DNA of 64,000 bases from an uncultured bacterium (GCA_905215325.1 CAJMPP010000002.1:25242-89241), one strand, 5' to 3'. Shown: positions 35,737 through 44,250, counted from the stretch's first letter. Notes: generated from the sequence alone by a model not told the origin. Translations and numbers: made by a program.

Positions 35737-37224
35737 TTACGCGCTCAACGCCTCGCTCGCCGCGTTCGCGCCCGCGAAGCGGCCGGACGTGTAGGCGAAG
35801 TTCAAACCGCAGCCACCCGCCGGATAGTCATCGTAGATGAAGGTACCGCAGCACACCTCGCCGGCGGAATACAGACCGGGGATGACCTCGCCCTGTTCGT
35901 TCTTCACCTGGAAGTCGGTGTTGATGTCGAAACCGCCGAACGAGCCGTGGGTGCACACGCCCATTTTGAGCAGGTAATACGGCGCCTGAGTCAACGCCAC
36001 CAGGTTCGCCGCGCCCTTCTTGAACTGAGTATCGGCGCCCGATGCGACCATCTCGTTGTACGCCGCCAGCGTCTCGGAGCACGCCGCGCCGTCCACGCCC
36101 AGCTGCGCCGCTGCGGCCTCGACGGTGTCGCCCTTGGCGAACATGCCCTGCTCAAGGCCCATAGCAACCTTCTTCTTGAGCTTATCGGTCAAGCCGTCGA
36201 CCATTGCCTGGTCGTACACGGCGAAGAACTGCTGATCATCGAAGTGCGCCACCTGATAATAGATGTCGTGCGTCTGGCCGCCTTCATTCACGAAACGCTT
36301 GCCCTTCGAGTCGACCCACAGCGCCTTGGCGCTGATCAACTTGGATTGGCCAGGCTCGACCGGACACGCCAGAATGCCGTTCGTACCGCCGTGACCTGTG
36401 TAAGCCGCACCGATGTCCAACCCCATCTGCAGCCCGGAACCGTCAAGGCCGATACCCACTTCCGTGTAAACGCCAACGTAATCAGGGCAATACTTCGCAA
36501 TCATCTCGGGATTGCGGCAGAAACCGCCCGACGCGATGATGACGGCCTTGGCGTTGTAGATGATCTCCTTGCCCGCCTTTTCAGCGCGCACGCCCACGAC
36601 GCGGCCCGTCGACTCGTCCACGATGAGCGCGGTTGCATCGGTATCGAAATGGAAGTCCACGCCCTGCTCCTTGGCCAGCTGCGTCACGGCCTTCAGCGCA
36701 TCATCGGCGTTGTTCTTGCACATGTGCCCGCGCTTGACCTTGTCCTTACCGTTGCCTTTGATCTCGTCCTTGAACGGGACCTTCAGATCCTCGCGCAGCC
36801 AGTCGATCGTCTCGCCAGAGTGATCGGCCATGAAGCGGTTCATAGCCAAGTCGACCTTGTCAGCGTTGCGCGTGAGCAGATAGTTGTAGTAGTCATCCGG
36901 CGTGTCGTCGATGCCGAGCTCCTTTTGCTGCACCGTGCCCGAGCCGTAGAACGTGCCAAGCGCAAGCGAGCTGGAACCGCCCTGCCAGCCAAGCTTCTCG
37001 ATGCACACCGTCTTCGCGCCGTTTTTAGCGGCGAAGGCGGCCGACGTGGTACCCGAACCGCCCGACCCGACGACCACTACATCGTAGACGTACTGCGTAG
37101 CGCCCTTCGAGCAGCCGGTCAGGCTGCCAAGCGCGATGGTTGCCAGCCCCAGGCCCGCAAGGCCGACGAACTGGCGGCGGCTCAGGCCGCGACGTGCGTC
37201 AAGCGTCATATCGTTCGTAGTCAT
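35737..37224 (-). CDS. Tat-exported FAD-dependent reductase (fumarate reductase/urocanate reductase family)
   Basis: The 495-residue protein has a twin-arginine signal (LSRRQFVGLAGLGLATIALG) ending in a lipobox-like LTGC. Next is the FAD-binding segment VVVGSGGSGTTSAAFAAKNG. The C-terminal FAD/substrate region includes FGGFDINTDFQVKNEQGEVI and PGLYSAGEVCCGTF. The family reduces fumarate or related acceptors (urocanate, methacrylate, cinnamates) using electrons from cytochromes. No heme motif is present, so electrons probably come from the cytochrome gene ten bases upstream. The true acceptor is unknown. Confidence 0.92.
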   Translation of the reverse strand: MTTNDMTLDARRGLSRRQFVGLAGLGLATIALGSLTGCSKGATQYVYDVVVVGSGGSGTTSAAFAAKNGAKTVCIEKLGWQGGSSSLALGTFYGSGTVQQKELGIDDTPDDYYNYLLTRNADKVDLAMNRFMADHSGETIDWLREDLKVPFKDEIKGNGKDKVKRGHMCKNNADDALKAVTQLAKEQGVDFHFDTDATALIVDESTGRVVGVRAEKAGKEIIYNAKAVIIASGGFCRNPEMIAKYCPDYVGVYTEVGIGLDGSGLQMGLDIGAAYTGHGGTNGILACPVEPGQSKLISAKALWVDSKGKRFVNEGGQTHDIYYQVAHFDDQQFFAVYDQAMVDGLTDKLKKKVAMGLEQGMFAKGDTVEAAAAQLGVDGAACSETLAAYNEMVASGADTQFKKGAANLVALTQAPYYLLKMGVCTHGSFGGFDINTDFQVKNEQGEVIPGLYSAGEVCCGTFIYDDYPAGGCGLNFAYTSGRFAGANAASEALSA

Positions 37225-37234
37225 TCCGCTCCCC

Positions 37235-37807
37235 CTAGCTCTGCTTCGCGCTCATGTAGTCGCTGTACGACATCCAGCCATCGGGCACCTCGGCCTCGGC
37301 ATGGCACTGCGTGCAGTACATCACGGACTCGGAATGCGCCTTATGGCATTCGCCGCAGTCGATATCGCCATGCTGCTGCACATGCGGGTTGAACGCCATA
37401 TCGCTGGTGGATTCGGTGAGCTCGTCGCGCGTCATGTTGTGGCACGACTCGTTCAGGCAGAAACTCTCGTTGTATTGGAACGTATTCTCGGCAACGGGGT
37501 CGGTGAAGTCGCCGGACACCCACGCGGTGGCCTCGGCGACCTGGTCGTCGAGCTTCGCCTCATGGCAATCCAGGCACACTTTGCCCTGCTTCGCGTGAAC
37601 CGCCGACAGCATCGACGAGTTGCCGGATTCATACGTTTCCACGTAGCGGTCCATCGGCTTGTGACAGATCGCGTTGCAGAAGCTCGGCTGCTGATGCCAT
37701 ACCCAAAAGCCCGCACCCGCAAGCGCGATCACGACGATCGCGACAACCGTGACGATGAGTCCCTTGCGTCCTTTTTGGGCGTTTCCGGAGACATCCGTTT
37801 TGCTCAT
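37235..37807 (-). CDS. membrane-anchored multiheme c-type cytochrome (NrfH-like)
   Basis: A 190-residue protein with one N-terminal helix (residues 13-33, GLIVTVVAIVVIALAGAGFW) and several heme-attachment motifs: three standard CxxCH sites (CLDCH, CGECH, CTQCH) plus two with wider spacing (CNAICH and CLNESCH). It resembles NrfH/NapC quinol dehydrogenases, which pass electrons from menaquinol to periplasmic reductases. It is co-transcribed with the flavoprotein reductase and likely donates electrons to it. The two non-standard motifs deserve a check for true heme attachment. Confidence 0.92.
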   Translation of the reverse strand: MSKTDVSGNAQKGRKGLIVTVVAIVVIALAGAGFWVWHQQPSFCNAICHKPMDRYVETYESGNSSMLSAVHAKQGKVCLDCHEAKLDDQVAEATAWVSGDFTDPVAENTFQYNESFCLNESCHNMTRDELTESTSDMAFNPHVQQHGDIDCGECHKAHSESVMYCTQCHAEAEVPDGWMSYSDYMSAKQS

Positions 37808-38242
37808 GGCCCTTCCTCTCCCTCGTGAAACCAGGCAAGATCCTCGCGCATCCTTGCGGAGGACATAGCGAAGGATAGGCTGCGGACAAAGCGACCAGCA
37901 GACACGAAGCAGGGTGGTTTACCAGGCAATTTCGAAAACGGGTGGGCAAACGGGTGGAGCAAACGAGCACCATTTCGGGAAAAGAACGTCCCAAGCGCTT
38001 CCCGACATCTTGGAACCGGGCATATCGGGGGGGGGAGCGGGTTAAACACCAAGAAGCGCCGCGAGAGAACGCGGCGTCCCTCGAGTTGCAACCCGCACGG
38101 ACGCCTTGGGAGGACACTTTGGGGACGTAGCATTCGTAGCATTAAGTGTCCGGAAACGGCAGCGCGTACAAGCCCAACGCAATCTCGGACACTTAATGCT
38201 ACGTCCCCAAAGTGTCCAAAACGTCCGGGACCGCGGTTGCGG
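37808..38242. other. intergenic region with REP-like elements and a G9 run
   Basis: No gene is supported in these 435 bases between the cytochrome start and the end of the nickel transporter operon. It contains a run of nine G at 38027-38035 and two inverted copies of the REP-like hairpin at 38112-38217. Confidence 0.7.
38112..38217. repeat. REP-like hairpin, two copies in opposite orientation
   Basis: Copy 2 (38112-38151) has arms GGACACTT and AAGTGTCC around TGGGGACGTAGCATT. It carries an extra tandem copy of CGTAGCATT. Copy 3 (38187-38217) is the same hairpin reversed, without the extra copy. They are 35 bases apart and could fold together into a longer structure, as bacterial interspersed mosaic elements do. 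Confidence 0.85.
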
Positions 38243-38836
38243 TTACGCCAGCGCGACTTCTCGGGTTGCGATGCGGGCGGTCAGCGCGGGAGCGTGGGAC
38301 ACCAGGAGCATGCCGGCGTTTTCGCGGGCGACGTAGTCGAGCAGCACGTGCCAGATGTGCGCTTGGGTGACCGCGTCGAGCATGGTGGACACCTCGTCGC
38401 AGATCAGGTAGCGCGGGCGCGTGGCCAGCGCGCGGGCGATGCAGAAGCGCTGCAGCTCGCCGCCGGACAGCTCGTGGGGGTAGCGCTGCAGCCATTCGTC
38501 GCGGATACCCAGGTCGTCGAGCAGCTGCTGCGGCACCTCGCCCGCCTCCGCCAGCGTTTTGCGCATGCGCAGACGCGGGTCGACCGCCTGCTCGGGATGC
38601 TGCTGGATCAGCTGCACCGGGCACACGCCGCGACGCGGAAGCGGTTGCCCATCCACCAGCACCTGACCGGTTTGCGGGCGCTCAAACCCGGCCAGCACGC
38701 GGCACAGCGTGGTTTTGCCGAATCCCGAGGGCGCCTGCAGCGCCACACGCTCGCCAAGTTCCACCTGCAGACTGAACCCGCTGTACAGCGGCTTTGCGCC
38801 GGGATACCCAAACGTGATGTCTCTGGCCTCTAGCAC
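38243..38836 (-). CDS. nikE: nickel ABC transporter ATPase, NikE-like
   Basis: The smaller ATPase of a nickel/peptide-type ABC importer, 197 residues, somewhat short because the C-terminal oligopeptide domain is absent. It has Walker A APSGFGKTTLCRVL, signature LSGGELQRFCIARAL and Walker B YLICDEVSTMLD. It starts at a GTG with AAGGAAGG in front and overlaps the nikD stop by seven bases. It is the last gene of the operon nikA-B-C-D-E. Confidence 0.85.
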   Translation of the reverse strand: MLEARDITFGYPGAKPLYSGFSLQVELGERVALQAPSGFGKTTLCRVLAGFERPQTGQVLVDGQPLPRRGVCPVQLIQQHPEQAVDPRLRMRKTLAEAGEVPQQLLDDLGIRDEWLQRYPHELSGGELQRFCIARALATRPRYLICDEVSTMLDAVTQAHIWHVLLDYVARENAGMLLVSHAPALTARIATREVALA

Positions 38837-40083
38837 GCGTCGCCTTCCTTCCCGTCGAAGCTGCTCTTGCGCTCGCGACCCGGCACCGGCGCCTCCCCGC
38901 CTTCACGCACCGGCTGCGGCGCCGGCTCTTTCCCGTCCTCGCGCTCGCTCACCGAAGCTATAGCCTCCCCGCCTTCGTTCGCCAACACCGGCACCGGCTC
39001 TTCCTCGCCATCGCCTTCATGCTTGCACACCAGCTCAGACGCCCTCTTGCCCTCGTCCGCGCGCGCCGGCACCAGCGGCGAAGCAGGTTCTTCCCCGTCC
39101 TCGCGCACCTGCGCCGGCGCCTTCCCGCCCGCGCTTTCGCCCACGGCGAAATCGTGCTCGGGGAGGGCATGCCACAGCTCGCGGGTGAACGGATGGCGCA
39201 GCAAGCTGGGATCGGCGAAGCTCGCCGTCGCGGTCTCCTCCACCACGGTTCCGTCCTTGAACACCGCCACGCGGTCGGCCACGCGCAGCGCCAGCTCGAT
39301 ATCGTGCGTGATCAGCAGCACGCCGTTGCCCTCGTTGGCGAAAGCGCGGAAATCATCGAGCGCACGGACCGCCAGGTCAAGGTCAAGGCCGGGCGTGGGC
39401 TCGTCTGCCACGATCACGCGCGGCGAATCCATGAGCGCGCAACACAGAAGCACGCGGCGCGCCATGCCACCCGACAGCTCATGCGGGTACAGGCGCGCAA
39501 CCTCGGGGCCAAGCCCGTAGCGCTCGAACAGCTGCGCGCGACGCGTTTTGCACTCGGCCTTCGACAAATCGTTCGCAAAACCCTCGACCTGCTTGCCCAC
39601 GCGCATCATGGGGTCCAGATGGCTCACGCTTTGCGGAACGAGCGACAGCCCATGCCCGCGCAGCGCCCGCAAACCCGCCGCATCCATGCGCTCGCCGTCG
39701 AACCAGATGCGCCCCGTCACCGTGGCGTTGGGCTCGAACAGGCCCAAAACCGCATCGGCCAGAAGCGTCTTGCCCGAGCCCGACGCGCCCACCACGGCCA
39801 CAATCTCGCCCGCATGCACGGCAATGCTCAGCTCGTGAAGCACCTGCACATCGTGCTGTTTCGCCTGGAAATACGGCGCATCCTCGTCATACATGCGGAA
39901 GCTCACGTTCAGGTCCTCCACCTGCAGCAGGTGATGCCCGCCGCCATGGCTCGACGTGACCGCATGCGTATGATGATGGTGCAGCTGCGCACCCTCGTGC
40001 GCGGTGCGCTCGTGCGCCAGCTCGGCCGCCCTGCCCGCCGACGACGCCTCCATGGGCGCCCCGCCGTTCGTATTCGTCAACAT
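38830..40083 (-). CDS. nikD: nickel ABC transporter ATPase, NikD-like, with His-rich N-terminus and acidic repeat tail
   Basis: The larger ATPase, 417 residues. The core (about 50-310) has Walker A VVGASGSGKTLLADAV, signature HELSGGMARRVLLCCAL and Walker B RVIVADEPTPGLD. Before it lies a stretch with nine histidines (LHHHHTHAVTSSHGGGHH), plausibly a metal-binding segment. After it come about 100 residues of low-complexity Glu/Gly/Pro/Ala repeats (variants of EDGEEPA, EDGKEPAP, EGGEAPVP), not normal for the family. The start at ATG 40083 has AGGTGGGG; a GTG at 40092 directly after the nikC stop is possible. Confidence 0.87.
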   Translation of the reverse strand: MLTNTNGGAPMEASSAGRAAELAHERTAHEGAQLHHHHTHAVTSSHGGGHHLLQVEDLNVSFRMYDEDAPYFQAKQHDVQVLHELSIAVHAGEIVAVVGASGSGKTLLADAVLGLFEPNATVTGRIWFDGERMDAAGLRALRGHGLSLVPQSVSHLDPMMRVGKQVEGFANDLSKAECKTRRAQLFERYGLGPEVARLYPHELSGGMARRVLLCCALMDSPRVIVADEPTPGLDLDLAVRALDDFRAFANEGNGVLLITHDIELALRVADRVAVFKDGTVVEETATASFADPSLLRHPFTRELWHALPEHDFAVGESAGGKAPAQVREDGEEPASPLVPARADEGKRASELVCKHEGDGEEEPVPVLANEGGEAIASVSEREDGKEPAPQPVREGGEAPVPGRERKSSFDGKEGDAC

Positions 40084-40092
40084 CTTCCCCAC

Positions 40093-40944
40093 CTACTTTT
40101 GCGCGGTGTGCGGGTCGACCAACTTGCGCAGGTTCTGCCCGGCCACGTCGAACAACAGCACCGTCGCCATGAGCGCCAGACCGGGGAACACCGCCAGCCA
40201 CCAGGCGCCCGTGGACAGATAGCTCATCGATTCGCTCAAGATCACGCCGATGGCCGGCTGCTCGGGCGGCAGGCCGAAGCCCAAAAACGTGATGGACGCC
40301 TCATGCAGGATGGCATGCGGGAACAACAGGATCAAACCCACCACGAACTGCGGCAGCACATACGGCACCATATGGCGAAGCGCGATGCGCGCCGGGCTCT
40401 GCCCCAGTTTGCGCGCAACCTCCACGAACTTCGACTGGCGGCATTGCAGCACCTCGGCGCGCACCACGCGGGCAAGGCTGGGCCAGTGCGTCACGGCAAC
40501 GCCGATGGTCACGCCCCAAAAGCCCTTCCCCAGCGCGAACGAGATGAGCACCAACAATACGATGTGCGGAACGCCCATCATCAGATCGATCATCCAGCTG
40601 ACCACGGCGTCCACGCGCTTGCCGCCGAGCGCAGCGGCGCAGCCGAGGATCAACGCGATCGCCGACGACACGGTGGCCGCCAGCAAGCCCACTAGCACGC
40701 TGGTCGAAAGGCCGGCCAGCGTGCGCGCCAGCATGTCGCGGCCCATCCAGTCGGTGCCGAAGGGGTGCTCAAGCGAGGGCCCCAGGTTCTTCGCAGTGAA
40801 ATCGGTGACCGTTGCCTGGCCATAAAGCGCGATGCCCGCCGCAACCACGGCCAGCAGCGCAAAAGCCGCCAAAACGCACGCCGCCAGCGTGGCCGTGCGG
40901 TTGCCGCCCCTTCGCTGCGCGGGGGCATGGAGCACGTTTTCCAT
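40093..40944 (-). CDS. nikC: nickel ABC transporter permease, NikC-like
   Basis: A 283-residue inner-membrane permease with about six helices. Near the N-terminus it has HPFGTDWMGRDMLARTL, the conserved DPP/Nik permease segment, and the EAA loop around EVLQCRQSKFVEVARKLGQS. The ATG at 40944 overlaps the nikB stop codon by one base (TAATG). The same frame stays open upstream for about 400 codons, but that part reads as basic, Gly/Arg-rich nonsense opposite nikB and was rejected. Confidence 0.9.
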   Translation of the reverse strand: MENVLHAPAQRRGGNRTATLAACVLAAFALLAVVAAGIALYGQATVTDFTAKNLGPSLEHPFGTDWMGRDMLARTLAGLSTSVLVGLLAATVSSAIALILGCAAALGGKRVDAVVSWMIDLMMGVPHIVLLVLISFALGKGFWGVTIGVAVTHWPSLARVVRAEVLQCRQSKFVEVARKLGQSPARIALRHMVPYVLPQFVVGLILLFPHAILHEASITFLGFGLPPEQPAIGVILSESMSYLSTGAWWLAVFPGLALMATVLLFDVAGQNLRKLVDPHTAQK

Positions 40945-41927
40945 TACGCCCTCCCTTCGCTCACGCGCATGCGCGGGTCCAAAACGCCGTACAGGATGTT
41001 CGCCAGCAGGTTGCCGCCGAACACCAACGCGGCGCTGACCAGGGCGATTCCAGCCAGAAGCGCCACGTCGCCGCCCAGGCCGGCGGTGACGGCCGCCTGT
41101 CCCAGGCCCGGATACGAGAACACCTGCTCGACCAACACTGATCCGCCGAAGATCTCGGAGATGAACGCGCACTGCAGCGTGACCGCCGGCAGCGCCACGT
41201 TGCGCAGGCAATGGTGCAGAACCACGCTCAGATCGGATTCGCCGCGAGCGCGCGCGAAGCGCACGTAATCGCTTTCCAGCACGTCCACCACCTTCTCGCG
41301 CGTATGCAGCGCGATGTTGGCCACGCCCGTCACCGAAAGCGTGAGCGCGGGAAGCACCAGATGGTGCGCCGCGTCGGAAAGCGTCACGTCGGCCGCCGAC
41401 ACGCCGATGGGCACGGAGAACCCGATGGGGAACCACCCCAGCTGCACGGCGAAAATCATCAGGATGAGCAAACCCAGCCAAAACGTTGGCGTGGACGCCA
41501 GCAGGAAGCAATAGCCGCGCACCACACGATCGACCGCACCGCCGCGGCGTGCGCCGGCAACGACTCCCAGCGCGAAGCCCAACACGCCGCTGACCAGCCA
41601 CGCAATGCCCATGAGCGCCAGCGAGTTGGCCGCGCGGTGCGCAATTACCTCGGACACGGGCGCGTTGAACCTGAGCGACGTTCCCATGTCGCCATGCAAA
41701 AGCGCGCCGGCCCAGTTGGCGAACCGCTCCCAAAACGGGACGTCGCCGCCCCAATAGCTGGCCAGCTGCGCGCGCTTGGCCTCCGACATGTTCACATATG
41801 CGGCCTGCCCCACGTTGGCCTGGACCGGATCGATTGGCGAGGCGCTCACCAGCGCGAACACCACCAGCCCCACCGCCAACATGAGCAGCGCAAACCGCAC
41901 GATATGCCGGGCAAGATACTTCGTCAT
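40944..41927 (-). CDS. nikB: nickel ABC transporter permease, NikB-like
   Basis: A 327-residue permease. The N-terminus MTKYLARHIVRFALLMLAV is followed by the SPIDPVQAN segment typical of NikB/DppB. The EAA loop lies at about residues 220-240 (DYVRFARARGESDLSVVLHH), and there are about six helices. The ATG at 41927 was chosen because the protein begins as the family does. AGTAGG sits close before it, which is tight spacing. Confidence 0.9.
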   Translation of the reverse strand: MTKYLARHIVRFALLMLAVGLVVFALVSASPIDPVQANVGQAAYVNMSEAKRAQLASYWGGDVPFWERFANWAGALLHGDMGTSLRFNAPVSEVIAHRAANSLALMGIAWLVSGVLGFALGVVAGARRGGAVDRVVRGYCFLLASTPTFWLGLLILMIFAVQLGWFPIGFSVPIGVSAADVTLSDAAHHLVLPALTLSVTGVANIALHTREKVVDVLESDYVRFARARGESDLSVVLHHCLRNVALPAVTLQCAFISEIFGGSVLVEQVFSYPGLGQAAVTAGLGGDVALLAGIALVSAALVFGGNLLANILYGVLDPRMRVSEGRA

Positions 41928-42270
41928 ACCTACTAATGTCCCAAATCTCGAAATCCACCCAGGAAGCTCTTCGACTTCCAAGCTCAATGCCCCTTCGGCT
42001 GTCGAAGAGGCCCTGCGACCTGATGCCGGCCCACCTTCGAACAGCCGCCGAAGCCACCCGGAAGCCCTTCAGCCCCCGAGCCCAAAAGCCCCTTCGATCT
42101 CCGAAAAGGCCTGCGCACAGCCCGCCTTCGGGCAGGCGAACGCGCCGCCCCAAGCCAAGCCGCTAGAACCGCAAAAGCGGGGCAAGCCCTACAGCAAGCC
42201 CCGCCCCTACCGGCGAACAGGGGGCGGAGGTACGTTCACGCGCCCCGCCCCTGCGGCGTTCAGCCGGTTG
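41928..42270. other. spacer between nikA and nikB with repeats and a terminator hairpin
   Basis: These 343 bases contain no gene. Two imperfect direct repeats of about 28 bases (41989-42017 and 42088-42115, sharing GCCCCTTCG and a CGAA-rich inner part) each form a small hairpin. A strong stem-loop follows nikA. The layout suggests partial termination that lets the binding protein be made in excess over the membrane parts. Confidence 0.6.
42173..42204 (-). terminator. terminator or attenuator after nikA
   Basis: GCGGGGC (42177-42183) pairs with GCCCCGC (42198-42204), with further AAGC/GC pairing in the loop, and TTTT follows on the minus strand. It lies 67 bases after the nikA stop and 245 bases before nikB. 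Confidence 0.65.
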
Positions 42271-43905
42271 TTACCAGCTCCACTTATCGACGTTGTTCAC
42301 GATCGACCAGCCGTGACCATGCGGATGCGGCTTCTGCTCGGCAACCTTCAGGCCCTCGGCCACGAAGTACAGGTGATCGACGTTGGCGAACCACACCCAC
42401 GTGGCATCGCCCTGCGGCGCCGGACCGTTTTCGCCGTCCCACATGGCCAGCTTCCATTCATCGTACGAATCGGCGACCACGGGGTTGGCCAATGCGGCGT
42501 TCAGGTGCGCGTCGACCGCGGCGTTCTCGTAGCAGGAGTAGTTGCCGTTGCCCGTGGAGTAGTTCAGGTTGTACGCCTCGATCGGGCTGTTGGAGCCCCA
42601 ACCCCACACGACCGGGTCGCTGAACTGATGCTGGTAGATATCGTCCCAGCTTGCGCCCTTCGGCGTCACCTTGATGCCCAGCTCGTTCATCTGGTTGGCG
42701 AACTCCATGGCAATGGCCTGGCGCACCGAATCGGAGGACGAATAGTACAGGTCGAACGCAGCCGTCACGCCGTCCTTGGCGCGCACGCCGTCGGCGCCGG
42801 GCACCCAGCCCGCCTCGTCGAGCAGGGCTTTTGCACGAGCAAGGTCCTCTTCGCACTTCATGGCATCGGACGACCAGGGCATATTGTCGCCCACGCTGTA
42901 GGCGATCTGACCGTAGCCGTTCAGCACGTTGTCGATGAGCGTCTGACGCTTCACGCCGTAGTTGATGGCGCGGCGCAGCGCCAGATCCTGCGTCACCGCG
43001 TTGCCGGCGGGATATTCCTCGCCCGTCTGCTTCTTGGTGGCACCCGGCGCGATGGTGGGCAGGGAGATGCCGCGCGAATCGACGGAAGCGCAGTTGAGCA
43101 GGTCGTAGCCCTTCGGCTGCTGGTTGGCGAACGTGGCCGACGTGAACGCGACGTCCACCTGACCGGAACGAGCGGCCGCCAGGCTGGCGTCCTCCTCCAT
43201 GAACACCACCACGACGCGCTCGATCTTCGGCGCCTCGCCATAGTAATCGGGGTTGGCCTTCAGGATGACCTGCTGGCCGCGGTCCCACTGCTCGAGCATG
43301 TAACGGCCGCTGCCCACCGGGTTGCTGCCGTAGTCGGCATCATGGCCGCCATCAGGCACGATGCCGATAACCGCCAGCGTGTACAGCAGCGCGTTGAACG
43401 GCTTGTTCAGGCGGATCTCGCAGGTCTCGTCGTCGATGGCGACGGCCTCGTCGACCATGGTCAGGTCGCACTCGCTGGCCTCATTGTTGGCAACGCCGTT
43501 GATGGTGTAGGCCACGTCGTGGGCGGTAACCGGCTTGCCGTTGGTGAACTTCGCATCGGTGCGGATGGTGAACGTCCAGGTCAGGCCATCGTCGCTGCAC
43601 GTGTAGGTCGTTGCCAGGTCGTTCTCGAAGCCCATGTCGGCCTTCGTGGTCAGAAGCGTGGACTGGATAAGCGGCTCATGCACGTGCTCGCCGCAACCCC
43701 AGGAGACGAACGGGTCGAAGCCGGCGTCAGGCTCGCTGCTCACGGGCATGGAAACGGTCACCTGCGAGGCGTGCTCCCCGTTTGCGGCGGAGCCGGCGCC
43801 CTCAGTGGAGCCGCCAGCGCAGGCGCTCAGCACGCCGCCGAAGCCCACTGCGGCAGCGCTTACGCCCGCCACCTGCAAAAACGTACGCCTGGAGAAGCTC
43901 TTCAT
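42271..43905 (-). CDS. nikA: nickel ABC transporter substrate-binding lipoprotein, NikA-like
   Basis: A family-5 solute-binding protein of 544 residues. It has a Tat-type signal (SFSRRTFLQVAGVSAAAVGF) ending in lipobox LSAC. Family segments include DGLTWTFTIRTDAKFTNGKP, VGSGRYMLEQWDRGQQVIL and ALRRAINYGVKRQTLIDNVL. Near the C-terminus PHPHGHGW supplies three histidines, plausible nickel or nickel-chelate ligands. AAGGA precedes the ATG. Two NikR-type operators upstream support nickel rather than peptide as cargo. Confidence 0.9.
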   Translation of the reverse strand: MKSFSRRTFLQVAGVSAAAVGFGGVLSACAGGSTEGAGSAANGEHASQVTVSMPVSSEPDAGFDPFVSWGCGEHVHEPLIQSTLLTTKADMGFENDLATTYTCSDDGLTWTFTIRTDAKFTNGKPVTAHDVAYTINGVANNEASECDLTMVDEAVAIDDETCEIRLNKPFNALLYTLAVIGIVPDGGHDADYGSNPVGSGRYMLEQWDRGQQVILKANPDYYGEAPKIERVVVVFMEEDASLAAARSGQVDVAFTSATFANQQPKGYDLLNCASVDSRGISLPTIAPGATKKQTGEEYPAGNAVTQDLALRRAINYGVKRQTLIDNVLNGYGQIAYSVGDNMPWSSDAMKCEEDLARAKALLDEAGWVPGADGVRAKDGVTAAFDLYYSSSDSVRQAIAMEFANQMNELGIKVTPKGASWDDIYQHQFSDPVVWGWGSNSPIEAYNLNYSTGNGNYSCYENAAVDAHLNAALANPVVADSYDEWKLAMWDGENGPAPQGDATWVWFANVDHLYFVAEGLKVAEQKPHPHGHGWSIVNNVDKWSW

Positions 43906-43971
43906 CAAGATATCCTTTCATCGACCAGGCGAAGGCGCGCGATGTCTGCGATTTCATTGCGCGCCTGCCCG

Positions 43972-43998
43972 GTGTTACGAGGTGTTAATCCGTAACAC
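43972..43998. promoter_or_regulatory. NikR-type operator 1 of nikA
   Basis: GTGTTAC (43972-43978) and GTAACAC (43992-43998) are perfect inverted arms separated by 13 bases. This is the arrangement I know for NikR sites in Desulfovibrio-type nickel regulons. It abuts the TATAGT -10 candidate, so binding would block transcription. Confidence 0.75.
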
Positions 43999-44027
43999 AC
44001 TATAGCAGGCGCGCCCTCCGATTCGAT

Positions 44028-44050
44028 GTTACGAATATCAAATTCGTAAC
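44028..44050. promoter_or_regulatory. NikR-type operator 2 of nikA
   Basis: GTTACGAAT (44028-44036) and ATTCGTAAC (44042-44050) form perfect 9-base arms; read as GTTAC-N13-GTAAC it has the same half-sites and spacing as operator 1. Its centre is 54 bases from that of operator 1, about five helical turns, so both would face the same side. Confidence 0.75.
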
Positions 44051-44250
44051 TCCTTCATGCGAACGGCTCCGGGGCGCCGGTGTCCGGTAGATTTGCGCGG
44101 TCGCCCCACCCGCCGAAACGTCCCACGGGGTGCCGCCGCAGGCAAAGCACGCGCACGCCGGTCGCTTCGTCATCTGGCGAATATCGCGAATGCGCACCGG
44201 GGCGTTTGCAGTCGACGCTTGCGAAGCAGCCCAAACGGAGCCGCCACGCG

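Larger units (their letters stand above)
43906..44250. other. nikA promoter and operator region
   Basis: The 345 bases between nikA and the end of ligA hold the nikA leader, a -10-like TATAGT (minus strand, 43999-44004) and two inverted repeats described separately. No gene was recognised between 44051 and 44250. Confidence 0.7.

Noticed and set aside
38027..38035. Run of nine G as a possible phase-variable tract
   Set aside because: It lies in intergenic DNA, is not close to a start or promoter I can support, and a few runs of this length are expected by chance in a 64-kb high-GC sequence.
40945..42153. Open frame continuing upstream of nikC in the same frame
   Set aside because: It runs through the nikB gene in another frame and gives Arg/Gly-rich sequence with no domain. 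NikC has its own ATG at 40944 overlapping the nikB stop.
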